Source: a virus. From it: 20,752 nucleotides of DNA. The position numbers and the translations under genes were made by a program. Location: positions 19,610-40,361 of the IMG/VR virus record IMGVR_UViG_3300037847_002393, one strand, 5' to 3'. Within the stretch, counting starts at the first letter, position 1, and each line of letters opens with the position of its first letter. Shown here one piece after another: positions 12,151 to 17,734 of this stretch. The notes beneath the pieces are model-generated. The model ran no database searches. It was given only the letters and a program-made list of their open reading frames with translations, and was not told the origin of the DNA.

Positions 12151-12535
12151 AAAGATTGACTATAAAAGACAGGGGTCACGTAACAAAAGGAAAGGCAGAC
12201 GTAAGCAATTAGAAGCATTAAGACAGTTACAAATGCCTGAGCCTAAGTTACACCACCTGCGTGTACACGAAGAAGGTTGGAAAGACGCTTTTATACGTGT
12301 AGAAGTAAAAGCAGGTAAACAAGTACAGACCCTTTGGAATAGGTATCTTAAAGCTAAAGAACAAAATGACGCTAACTTACCCAATGACCCTAGACCATTT
12401 GTATTTGTCGCCAAACCTGACGGCACATCAGACGGTCTTGTGTGTTTTAATATTAAAGACCTTGACGAATTTTGTGTGGCTTATGGGTTACATGTCAAAG
12501 GTGTAAAGTATAGAAACACATTTGAAGAAGAATGA
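12116..12535 (+). CDS. PD-(D/E)XK-like nuclease, putative Holliday junction resolvase
   Basis: The basic N-terminus YKRQGSRNKRKGRRKQLEALRQL suggests DNA contact, and AFIRVEVKAGKQVQTLWNRY contains the E-x-K core of PD-(D/E)XK nucleases. FVFVAKPDGTSDGLVCFNIKDL is the usual beta end of phage Hjc-like resolvases. It overlaps the annealing protein by 35 nt if the GTG at 12116 is used; a TTG at 12140, just after GAGTGGGG, is the main alternative and would give 131 residues. The family level is inferred from motif layout and context. Confidence 0.7.
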   Translation: MTYRKSGVLVAKKIDYKRQGSRNKRKGRRKQLEALRQLQMPEPKLHHLRVHEEGWKDAFIRVEVKAGKQVQTLWNRYLKAKEQNDANLPNDPRPFVFVAKPDGTSDGLVCFNIKDLDEFCVAYGLHVKGVKYRNTFEEE

Positions 12536-12972
12536 TTGAATTAATAATTGCTTGTGCAGTATCAAGTCCACTTACACCTGTAGAAGTAGATAACTATTTA
12601 TTATGTGTAGACACACAAGAAAAAGTTGAACACGTAATAGAGTGGTATCCCACAATAGAAGAACACTTTGAACCTGAAGATATACTTAAAGCTATGTTAG
12701 TTGTTTTCTGCGAAAGTTCAGGTAGACCTGCTGTTGTTGGTGCAAACACAAACGGTACAGTTGATATTGGTTTGTGGCAATTCAATGATGTAACTTGGGA
12801 GTGGCTAACCCCTAAATTAAAATTAACAAGTAAAAGAACAGACCCGTATGTGTCAACTGCAGTAGCTAGTTGGTTAGTTTACAATGACGGTTGGCACCAT
12901 TGGTCAAGTAGTGAAAGGTGTTGGAATGAGTATTTTCTCAGACCCAAAGAAACTTCAAGATTGGGCTATTGA
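12532..12972 (+). CDS. Lytic transglycosylase/lysozyme-like enzyme (146 aa)
   Basis: Cleaves peptidoglycan glycan strands. Motif VVFCESSGRPAVVGANTNG supplies the catalytic Glu (E61) with the ES-SG context of SLT/goose-lysozyme folds; DIGLWQFNDVTW (78-89) is the GL[WF]Q motif; a Trp/His-rich stretch WHHWSSSERCW follows. The N-terminal MIELIIACAVSS is weakly hydrophobic and too short for a sure signal peptide. Placement among plus-strand recombination genes, away from the minus-strand holin-like genes, is odd for an endolysin and may point to a virion-associated or entry role. ATGA overlap with the nuclease gene. Confidence 0.8.
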   Translation: MIELIIACAVSSPLTPVEVDNYLLCVDTQEKVEHVIEWYPTIEEHFEPEDILKAMLVVFCESSGRPAVVGANTNGTVDIGLWQFNDVTWEWLTPKLKLTSKRTDPYVSTAVASWLVYNDGWHHWSSSERCWNEYFLRPKETSRLGY

Positions 12973-13126
12973 TTTAGCTAATGCTTGTGGTGGATTTAAA
13001 ATAAAGAAGTCGTTAGAGGTACAACCGCCTAACGTAGAAAGAGTTAACAAACTATTAGATGAGTTTGTTATCTCATTTGATAAAACAATAGAAGAACGTG
13101 ACAATGCAAAACGAGAAGAAGAATAA
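12926..13126 (+). CDS. Hypothetical helical protein (66 aa)
   Basis: MSIFSDPKKLQDWAIDLANACGGFKIKKSLEVQPPNVERVNKLLDEFVISFDKTIEERDNAKREEE, two or three amphipathic helices ending in a charged tail. No family recognised. The start at 12926 is chosen with GTTGGA upstream; it overlaps the transglycosylase gene by 47 nt. A longer frame from 12884 has no SD. Confidence 0.6.
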   Translation: MSIFSDPKKLQDWAIDLANACGGFKIKKSLEVQPPNVERVNKLLDEFVISFDKTIEERDNAKREEE

Positions 13127-13493
13127 AGACTATACAAATAAGTTTGACATTGACTTATCAAAAGGTCTACAAATGGAAGAAACTCTCAAAGAATTTTTTG
13201 AGGGTAAACGTATAGAAGTAAAATCAGAACGTCACATATGGGAAACTACAGGCAATCACTTTGTAGAGTATGAGTGTCGTGGTAAACCTAGTGGTATTGC
13301 TGTCACGGAAGCCGAGTATTGGGCTTTGATGTTGATACGTGAAGATGAAACAGTAGTTATAGTTTACATTATACCAATAGAACGTATGAAAGCACTTGCT
13401 CGTAAACATTGGAACAACAGAACTATTGGTGGTGATGACAACGCAAGTAAAGGTGTCTTAGTACCAATAGAAGAAATAGGAGAATGTATATGA
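13104..13493 (+). CDS. PD-(D/E)XK-like nuclease family protein (129 aa)
   Basis: Contains KRIEVKSERHIWETTGNHFVEYECRGKPSGIAVTEAEYWAL: E-V-K is the ExK nuclease core, and the 'TGN.F[VI]EYE.RGKPSGI..T.A[DE]YW' sequence is a pattern I recall from many phage and bacterial proteins predicted to be restriction-like nucleases. A GTG at 13098 would add two residues. It overlaps the previous gene by 23 nt and the next by 4 (ATGA). The role could be a recombination nuclease or host-DNA degradation. Confidence 0.7.
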   Translation: MQNEKKNKDYTNKFDIDLSKGLQMEETLKEFFEGKRIEVKSERHIWETTGNHFVEYECRGKPSGIAVTEAEYWALMLIREDETVVIVYIIPIERMKALARKHWNNRTIGGDDNASKGVLVPIEEIGECI

Positions 13494-13558
13494 TAGAAAT
13501 AATAATATTAACAATGGTTGCATTTATGTTGGGTGTAACTTATGGTAAAACATTATGA
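13490..13558 (+). CDS. Membrane micropeptide (22 aa)
   Basis: MIEIIILTMVAFMLGVTYGKTL is nearly all one hydrophobic helix. ATGA overlaps at both ends and GGAGAATGT upstream place it in a coupled run of genes, which supports real translation despite the size. Function unknown. Confidence 0.5.
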   Translation: MIEIIILTMVAFMLGVTYGKTL

Positions 13559-13683
13559 GTTATCCAATTCCAGGGTACGACTACCCAAGATGTATAGAGT
13601 GTAATGAAGTTCCCGAAACTACATTAAACTTTGACGATACATGTGTACATTGCATGGCTCATAAAGTAGAGGATTGCGTATGA
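13555..13683 (+). CDS. Zinc-binding microprotein (42 aa)
   Basis: MSYPIPGYDYPRCIECNEV..., with CIEC at residues 13-16 and CVHC at 30-33, then a final Cys. This is a compact zinc ribbon. ATGA overlaps on both sides. It lacks the fourth conserved Cys and helix of WhiB proteins, so I do not call it WhiB-like. Confidence 0.6.
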   Translation: MSYPIPGYDYPRCIECNEVPETTLNFDDTCVHCMAHKVEDCV

Positions 13684-13940
13684 AAATAGTATTGCACAGA
13701 CTTACGTATTATGAGGACGGTGAAAAGTTTTATGCTTACACTACCGAATATGAAAAACTAGAAAGACTACTACTGTTATGGAAAGAAAATGGTAAAGACA
13801 CTACATACGATAGAGTAGATACCTTTACTTTTACAGTAGATAAAGTAGAAATGCTTACACAATTCATTAACAAAGCTATAGCTACATATGATAGTGGTAC
13901 AAACAGAAATCCTTGGTTTGAAGAAGTAGGATTATATTAG
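13680..13940 (+). CDS. Hypothetical protein (86 aa)
   Basis: MKIVLHRLTYYEDGEKFYAYTTEYEKLERLLLLWKENGKDTTYDRVDTFTFTVDKVEMLTQFINKAI..., an alpha/beta protein with mixed charge; no family recognised. The start at 13680 forms an ATGA overlap with the zinc microprotein and is preferred over 13674. Its stop overlaps the GTG of the HNH gene. Confidence 0.65.
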   Translation: MKIVLHRLTYYEDGEKFYAYTTEYEKLERLLLLWKENGKDTTYDRVDTFTFTVDKVEMLTQFINKAIATYDSGTNRNPWFEEVGLY

Positions 13941-14215
13941 TGGACAACCTATCAGAAATGCGAGAAATAGCTCTTAAAAGGGCTAATTACGTTTGTGAGT
14001 GGGCATATTGTACAGATAATAAATGGTTAGAACTAGCACACATACAAGGTATAGGTATGGGTGGAAACAAATCACGCAAGTATGACATCAACAATGTAGC
14101 TATGTTGTGTAAACATCACCATGATATATATGACGGTAGACAACGTGTAGGTACTAGCGTAGCTTATAGAGAATTACTTATGGGTTATCTTAAAAGAGAA
14201 CGTACTACTTCTTAA
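13940..14215 (+). CDS. HNH endonuclease (91 aa), GTG start
   Basis: Metal-dependent DNA nuclease. MREIALKRANYVCEWAYC supplies the first Cys pair, LELAHIQGIGMGG the catalytic His region, and YDINNVAMLCKHHHDIYDG the second Cys and the N...H..H end of the HNH fold. Free-standing HNH proteins of this size in phages help packaging-end cutting or act as homing-type nucleases. The GTG at 13940 overlaps the previous stop (TAGTG). It is the last plus-strand gene; its final 11 nt overlap the end of the opposing gene 14205-14324. Confidence 0.85.
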   Translation: MDNLSEMREIALKRANYVCEWAYCTDNKWLELAHIQGIGMGGNKSRKYDINNVAMLCKHHHDIYDGRQRVGTSVAYRELLMGYLKRERTTS

Positions 14216-14324
14216 TTTTTTTTATCTTGCCATTCTTTGTTCTAGCAAATTTATGTGTTTTAGTTTCACGTATAAGAGTACCATAATAAGTTTTGCCACC
14301 CCATTTCCAACTAACTCTAGCCAT
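14205..14324 (-). CDS. Basic microprotein (39 aa)
   Basis: MARVSWKWGGKTYYGTLIRETKTHKFARTKNGKIKKIKK, a small beta-rich and Lys-rich protein. It is the last gene of the leftward late block and overlaps the HNH gene tail to tail. The ATG lies at the stop of the upstream gene (TAATG). Function unknown; the charge suggests nucleic-acid binding. Confidence 0.6.
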   Translation of the reverse strand: MARVSWKWGGKTYYGTLIRETKTHKFARTKNGKIKKIKK

Positions 14325-14503
14325 TATTTTTTCTTTCTAACAGCACGTGACTTTTGTACTGCTTTTAAATCTATGTATTTACCCTGTTTGTAAGCCTTAG
14401 CTGTTCTTCTAATTTCACTCGCAACAGATGATTTACTATTCTTTTTGTTCTTAAGATATTTAGCAGGAACACCTTTTTCATATTTAACTTTTTTTCTTGG
14501 CAC
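14324..14503 (-). CDS. Basic small protein (59 aa), GTG start
   Basis: Begins MPRKKVKYEKGVPAKYLKNKKN and continues with VASEIRRTAKAYKQGKYID, ending RAVRKKK. The 'KGVPAKYL....EI[KR]RTAK.YK.GK' order is one I recall from marine phage proteins of unknown function. The frame has no ATG; GTG at 14503, with AAGG upstream, is the only good start. It overlaps the upstream gene by 20 nt. Confidence 0.65.
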   Translation of the reverse strand: MPRKKVKYEKGVPAKYLKNKKNSKSSVASEIRRTAKAYKQGKYIDLKAVQKSRAVRKKK

Positions 14504-14744
14504 GTTTGCCTTTCTTTATATCATTATCTTGAGAATGACCACCCCTAATAAAAGAGTTAACTCTACCCATAGCCCAAGCTGCCATAGAAGCTGATTTACT
14601 TCCTGAAGAAAGGTAGGCTCCTTGTCCACGCCTGTAAACTTGTGCCAACTGTCCATACGTATACTTAGAGTTTTTTGCTTTATTCTGTAAAGTTTTTTTA
14701 GTACTAGCGTTAATAGGTTTACGAGCAGGTTTTTTCTTGCTCAT
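14484..14744 (-). CDS. Conserved phage protein, YRRGQGAY type (86 aa)
   Basis: MSKKKPARKPINASTKKTLQNKAKNSKYTYGQLAQVYRRGQ..., then GAYLSSGSKS.SMAAWAMGRVNSFIRGG, a pattern I recognise from many marine phage genomes; role unknown. The charged ends are strongly basic (KKGKRAKKKS). The ATG at 14744 overlaps the upstream stop as ATGA; a TTG three codons earlier is less likely. The central block looks like a folded helical domain, unlike its low-complexity neighbours. Confidence 0.75.
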   Translation of the reverse strand: MSKKKPARKPINASTKKTLQNKAKNSKYTYGQLAQVYRRGQGAYLSSGSKSASMAAWAMGRVNSFIRGGHSQDNDIKKGKRAKKKS

Positions 14745-14923
14745 TTTTTCCAACTTTTTTTTGCAACCTTTTGAGATTTTTTAGATAATTCACCATAATG
14801 AAATAATCTTTTAGATGATTTACTGTGTGTTGCACCACTATGTAATTGACCATTAGGCATTTTATGATACTTGCCTTTGAACTCTTTACCTGACTTTAGA
14901 TAATGTTTTACACCCATTCCCAT
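14741..14923 (-). CDS. Basic conserved phage microprotein (60 aa)
   Basis: MGMGVKHYLKSGKEFKGKYHKMPNGQLHSGATHSKSSKRLFHYGELSKK..., Lys/His-rich; the 'GVKHY...HKM..G.LH.G.THSK.SK.LFHY' pattern is familiar from marine phages but has no known function. TAATG overlap with the upstream gene; ATGA overlap downstream. An internal ATG at 14917 could also be used. Confidence 0.7.
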   Translation of the reverse strand: MGMGVKHYLKSGKEFKGKYHKMPNGQLHSGATHSKSSKRLFHYGELSKKSQKVAKKSWKK

Positions 14924-15045
14924 TATTTTTTCCTCTTTCTTTTTTTGAGAGCCTTGAAATCTGCACCTGTAATTTTATTACGTGGTGGAGCAACTCTTGC
15001 AATCTTCATTTGCTTTTTGGAATAACCTTTTTTACCTTTTGGCAT
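14923..15045 (-). CDS. Basic conserved phage microprotein (40 aa)
   Basis: MPKGKKGYSKKQMKIARVAP, then PRNKITGADFKALKKRKRKK. The 'MPKGK.GY.KKQMK(I)A..APPR.KITGADF..L' pattern recurs in marine phages. Highly basic, likely packed into virions or bound to DNA; the role is not known. The start lies 1 nt from the upstream stop (TAGTATG) and the stop overlaps the next ATG. Confidence 0.7.
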   Translation of the reverse strand: MPKGKKGYSKKQMKIARVAPPRNKITGADFKALKKRKRKK

Positions 15046-15046
15046 A

Positions 15047-15322
15047 CTACCACTTTACCTTATGTGACCAATATCTAGCACTTAATTTATCAGGATTTCT
15101 GTCTTGTGCATTGTGCCTAGCGTAATATGATTTTTTACGTGCTTTATCTTTCTTTGATTTAGGATTTTTACCTGCACCACGAACCCCTTGTTGACCAAAT
15201 CTAATTAACTTTACAGTATCACCTTTTTTTGCAAGTACTGCATGTGATTTAGTTTTATGCTTAGGTGTTCTTTTTGGTTTATTATAGCCTGAAAAACGTT
15301 CTCCACGATAAACGATTGCCAT
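15047..15322 (-). CDS. Conserved phage protein, probably DUF6321-like (91 aa)
   Basis: MAIVYRGERFSGYNKPKRTP, then KLIRFGQQGVRGAGKNPKS...ARKKSYYARHNAQ...LSARYWSHKVKW. The FGQ.GV.GAGK...ARKKS[FY].ARH...YW..KVKW pattern is widespread in marine phages, and I recall it under the name DUF6321, from memory and unchecked. Function unknown; basic and near structural genes. Confidence 0.75.
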   Translation of the reverse strand: MAIVYRGERFSGYNKPKRTPKHKTKSHAVLAKKGDTVKLIRFGQQGVRGAGKNPKSKKDKARKKSYYARHNAQDRNPDKLSARYWSHKVKW

Positions 15323-15324
15323 GA

Positions 15325-15390
15325 TTAATACTTCTTGGTTTTACGTTTACTAGAATAACGTTTCTTTTTGCCTTTTTTAGTCATTGGCAT
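15325..15390 (-). CDS. Basic micropeptide (21 aa)
   Basis: MPMTKKGKKKRYSSKRKTKK followed by Y. MPMTKKGKK is the usual start of a longer family of about 40 residues in marine phages, so this may be a shortened version. It starts at a TAATG overlap with the upstream gene and ends 2 nt before the next start, which supports translation. Confidence 0.5.
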   Translation of the reverse strand: MPMTKKGKKKRYSSKRKTKKY

Positions 15391-15653
15391 TACATATCAC
15401 CGTACCTTTTTGAATATCTATTTCTTGCTTTTTGAGCTGCTCTTAAATCTTTTAACCTAATATCAGCTCTCATACTAAGTTCATTACTAAGTTTAGCATA
15501 TCTTTTTGCACGTCTTAAAACTTCAGGACGTGATGTATTCATACCTAATAATTGCTTACTTGCTTTACGCATTTCATCAGCAATTTTAAGTTCTTGTAAG
15601 ATAAACTTTTTAGCTTTATCTTCGTTCTTAATTTTAGGTTTTTTCTTAGCCAT
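15390..15653 (-). CDS. Basic helical protein (87 aa)
   Basis: MAKKKPKIKNEDKAKKFILQ..., then long charged helices (MRKASKQLLGMNTSRPEVLRRAKRYAKLSNELSMRADIRLKDLRAAQKARNRYSKRYGDM in overview). No family recognised; the helical, basic composition would suit a scaffold-, DNA- or RNA-binding protein. TAATG junctions at both ends. Confidence 0.65.
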   Translation of the reverse strand: MAKKKPKIKNEDKAKKFILQELKIADEMRKASKQLLGMNTSRPEVLRRAKRYAKLSNELSMRADIRLKDLRAAQKARNRYSKRYGDM

Positions 15654-15934
15654 TACTTAGTAATTTGTTTTTTAGCGTATGTCTTTACAACTGCTAGAGC
15701 AGCACCACCACCTGCAAGTGCAGCTAACTGAAGGGTTTCAGCTTCTACACCGACAAGAGGAGCGACAGTTAAAGCACCAATAAATGCTTCAATAAATGTC
15801 CATACGGCTCTTTCAATCATATCTTTAAGTTCATCACTCATTTTATAACTCCATGCTTCGTTCCAAGGGGTCCACGCTACATCTTTCTTAAACGTACCAT
15901 CTTGGTTTCTTGCTCTCTTAAATTTATCTAACAT
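15653..15934 (-). CDS. r1t-type holin-like membrane protein (93 aa)
   Basis: Putative holin forming membrane lesions for lysis. After a charged N-terminus, MIERAVWTFIEAFIGALTVAP (about residues 39-59) and LAALAGGGAALAVVKTYAKK (about 70-89) form the two short helices of the r1t holin family: 'ERA..TF.(Q/E)A..' followed by a Gly/Ala-rich segment. Length is normal for the family. TAATG overlaps on both sides. Two other candidate holin-like proteins are encoded nearby (17522, 19659), so assignment of the true holin is open. Confidence 0.65.
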   Translation of the reverse strand: MLDKFKRARNQDGTFKKDVAWTPWNEAWSYKMSDELKDMIERAVWTFIEAFIGALTVAPLVGVEAETLQLAALAGGGAALAVVKTYAKKQITK

Positions 15935-16791
15935 TAATAATTTCTACGTTTTTTATATTTTTTTGCAGGATTTTTTGCACCAAACTGTGGAACATATTTT
16001 GTTGCTTCTGATGTAGTAAGTACATCATATACATCTTTAGCTAACAACGCAGTACCTACGCCAGGTATTAAACGTGACGCACCTTTAGCTGCAAGTTTTG
16101 CACCTCTAGCAAGTACTGTTTTTTTAGCAGTTCCTGATATAGCTTTTTTGTTTAACTTGACAGGCGAAGATGTTCCTGATTTGTATACAGGTTGTTTACC
16201 ACCTACATATTTACTTCCTGCAACTTTTCTTGTTGTTGTATCATTATCATAAATAGTAACTTTTTTACCTGAAGGTTTAAACTGTGTACCACTAAGTCTT
16301 TGTTGTTTTACAGGTAATGTGCTTTCTGCAGTTTTAGCTGTTTGATAACCAATAACATCACCTACAGTTTTCTTTACACCTTTTTTAATTGTAGGATTTT
16401 TACCTTTAGGTATACCAAACTTTGCTTTACTTACACCTTCACCACCCATAACACTTTCTGTAAGATAACCTGCTTTTTTAAGTGACTTAGTATTTATTCT
16501 AGCGTCAACACCTTTTGGTACAGATGTAGGCATTGGTTTACTTGCACCTGGTAATTTAGAAAATTTAGGACCTTTGTATCTAGCACGAGCTAATTCTGCA
16601 GGTGAGGCTTTGCCAACTTTTAAATTAGTTTTCTTAGCTATCTGAGTTTTTTTAACTTTCTTTGGTTTGTATGGTCTTGCTACTTTGTATTCTTTAGCAA
16701 GGTCATCTTTAAGAGTATTGTATATATACTCATTCATAGCAGCGACTTTAGGTTTGCCTGAAGTCCTGTATGTTTTCTTTTTCTTAGCCAT
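15934..16791 (-). CDS. Basic hypothetical protein (285 aa)
   Basis: Very Lys-rich (MAKKKKTYRTSGKPKVAAMN...) with much low-complexity sequence. Repeated basic motifs around residues 45-150 are followed by a hydrophobic Gly-zipper-like segment LIPGVGTALLAKDVYDVLT near residue 243 and a basic tail. Function unknown; the size and charge suggest a virion or DNA-associated protein, with the late hydrophobic segment possibly membrane-active. TAATG overlap at its start and end. Confidence 0.65.
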   Translation of the reverse strand: MAKKKKTYRTSGKPKVAAMNEYIYNTLKDDLAKEYKVARPYKPKKVKKTQIAKKTNLKVGKASPAELARARYKGPKFSKLPGASKPMPTSVPKGVDARINTKSLKKAGYLTESVMGGEGVSKAKFGIPKGKNPTIKKGVKKTVGDVIGYQTAKTAESTLPVKQQRLSGTQFKPSGKKVTIYDNDTTTRKVAGSKYVGGKQPVYKSGTSSPVKLNKKAISGTAKKTVLARGAKLAAKGASRLIPGVGTALLAKDVYDVLTTSEATKYVPQFGAKNPAKKYKKRRNY

Positions 16792-17384
16792 TATGAAATA
16801 ATCCTGCCACCTATTTTAGCATTTATTTTTATTAGATTACCATTAATATCTGACATTTTTTCTTCTACAAGTTCTTTAATATCATCTATTTGACTAACGT
16901 TACTGTCACCTATTTGTACATTGTTTGTCAAGTTAATTTTAGAATACTCAATAGTTACAGGGTTTCCTATAAGTAATTGTTTTGCCACTTTATTATATAA
17001 CTTAGTGTAAGCATCTCGGCTACCACCAATAAATCCGTCCTTACCATTATCTAAATCTGCTTGTGTATTACCTACTATTAAACAACCTGATGTATGTTCA
17101 TCTGTATTGCCTGTATGAATAAGTATATATTCAAAGCCAGGTACGTCTTGTAACCAAAGCATACCTTTATGCATAGCACCATAACGTTCTGTATATCTTG
17201 CATGAAAACCACCAACAGTTCTAAACTTTATATCGTATGTTCCTTCAGGTATGCAAGTTTCGTGCATAACTTTTACTTCTTGGTATTGGTCCTCTAGTGT
17301 ATAACACTCAAATAAACCATCTACAAACAACATACCATTGGTAGCGTCTTGTCCAAACTGTGTTCTAATTACTTGTAATTTCAT
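16791..17384 (-). CDS. DUF5675-type L,D-transpeptidase-like enzyme (197 aa)
   Basis: Residues 1-145 match the DUF5675 layout: MKLQVIRTQFGQDATNGMLF, EDQYQEVK...IPEGTYDI, then EYILIHTGNTDEHTSGCLIVG with H90, H97 and C101 as the likely catalytic His/Cys of the YkuD-like fold. The family acts on, or is predicted to act on, peptidoglycan and is common near phage lysis genes. The last about 50 residues (NVQIGDSNVSQIDDIKELVEEKMSDIN) form a separate helical tail. SD AAAAGGAT precedes the ATG, which lies inside the end of the 17365 gene. Confidence 0.8.
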   Translation of the reverse strand: MKLQVIRTQFGQDATNGMLFVDGLFECYTLEDQYQEVKVMHETCIPEGTYDIKFRTVGGFHARYTERYGAMHKGMLWLQDVPGFEYILIHTGNTDEHTSGCLIVGNTQADLDNGKDGFIGGSRDAYTKLYNKVAKQLLIGNPVTIEYSKINLTNNVQIGDSNVSQIDDIKELVEEKMSDINGNLIKINAKIGGRIIS

Positions 17385-17484
17385 TTTCTATTATCCTTTT
17401 CTCGTCATTACACATGTCACTTCCGTATTTACAATTACATACTTGTACAAATGAACCATCATTATGTACATTAACTGTACACAT
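17365..17484 (-). CDS. Cys-rich small protein (39 aa)
   Basis: MCTVNVHNDGSFVQVCNCKYGSDMCNDEKRIIENE... has five Cys, including CNC and a later MC, possibly metal-binding or disulfide-linked. It starts at TAATG after the 12-aa peptide and overlaps the DUF5675 gene start by 20 nt. Function unknown; the coupled position between holin-like and cell-wall enzyme genes hints at a lysis role. Confidence 0.5.
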   Translation of the reverse strand: MCTVNVHNDGSFVQVCNCKYGSDMCNDEKRIIENEITSN

Positions 17485-17522
17485 TAGTTACCACCACAAC
17501 AACCATTGCCGCAACAATCCAT
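17484..17522 (-). CDS. Possible 12-aa Cys/Gly micropeptide
   Basis: MDCCGNGCCGGN, with four Cys in twelve residues. It links the stop of the holin-like gene (TAATG) to the start of the next gene (TAATG), so ribosomes could pass through it. It may only serve as a coupling bridge; expression is uncertain. Confidence 0.35.
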   Translation of the reverse strand: MDCCGNGCCGGN

Positions 17523-17734
17523 TATCTACTTACTCCTTTATTCTTTGGCTTATCTTTTCTAAATCCAATAGTTAGTAACCATATACCTAATGTAATAACG
17601 GTAGCTAAACCTGTTACTTGTTGGGCAGAACCTGTAAGTGTTAAGGTTGCAATAACTAAACCAACTAAAGTCCAACTTAAATTAAGCGTTTCTTTAATTG
17701 CTTCTACTATCCATTGCCATAATTTCTTTAGCAT
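17522..17734 (-). CDS. Two-helix membrane protein, putative holin (70 aa)
   Basis: MLKKLWQWIVEAIKETLNLS, then WTLVGLVIATLTLTG and a second helix VTGLATVITLGIWLLTIGF, ending in a basic tail RKDKPKNKGVSR. Two short membrane helices with a charged C-terminus are class II holin-like features. It is immediately downstream of the secreted acidic protein gene and upstream of cell-wall enzyme genes. Function inferred from topology and context. Confidence 0.6.
   Translation of the reverse strand: MLKKLWQWIVEAIKETLNLSWTLVGLVIATLTLTGSAQQVTGLATVITLGIWLLTIGFRKDKPKNKGVSR

Noticed and set aside
13555-13683. WhiB-like actinophage regulator
   Set aside because: Only CxxC plus CxxC in a 42-residue protein; the WhiB Cys spacing and the G-V/I-W-G-G turn are absent.
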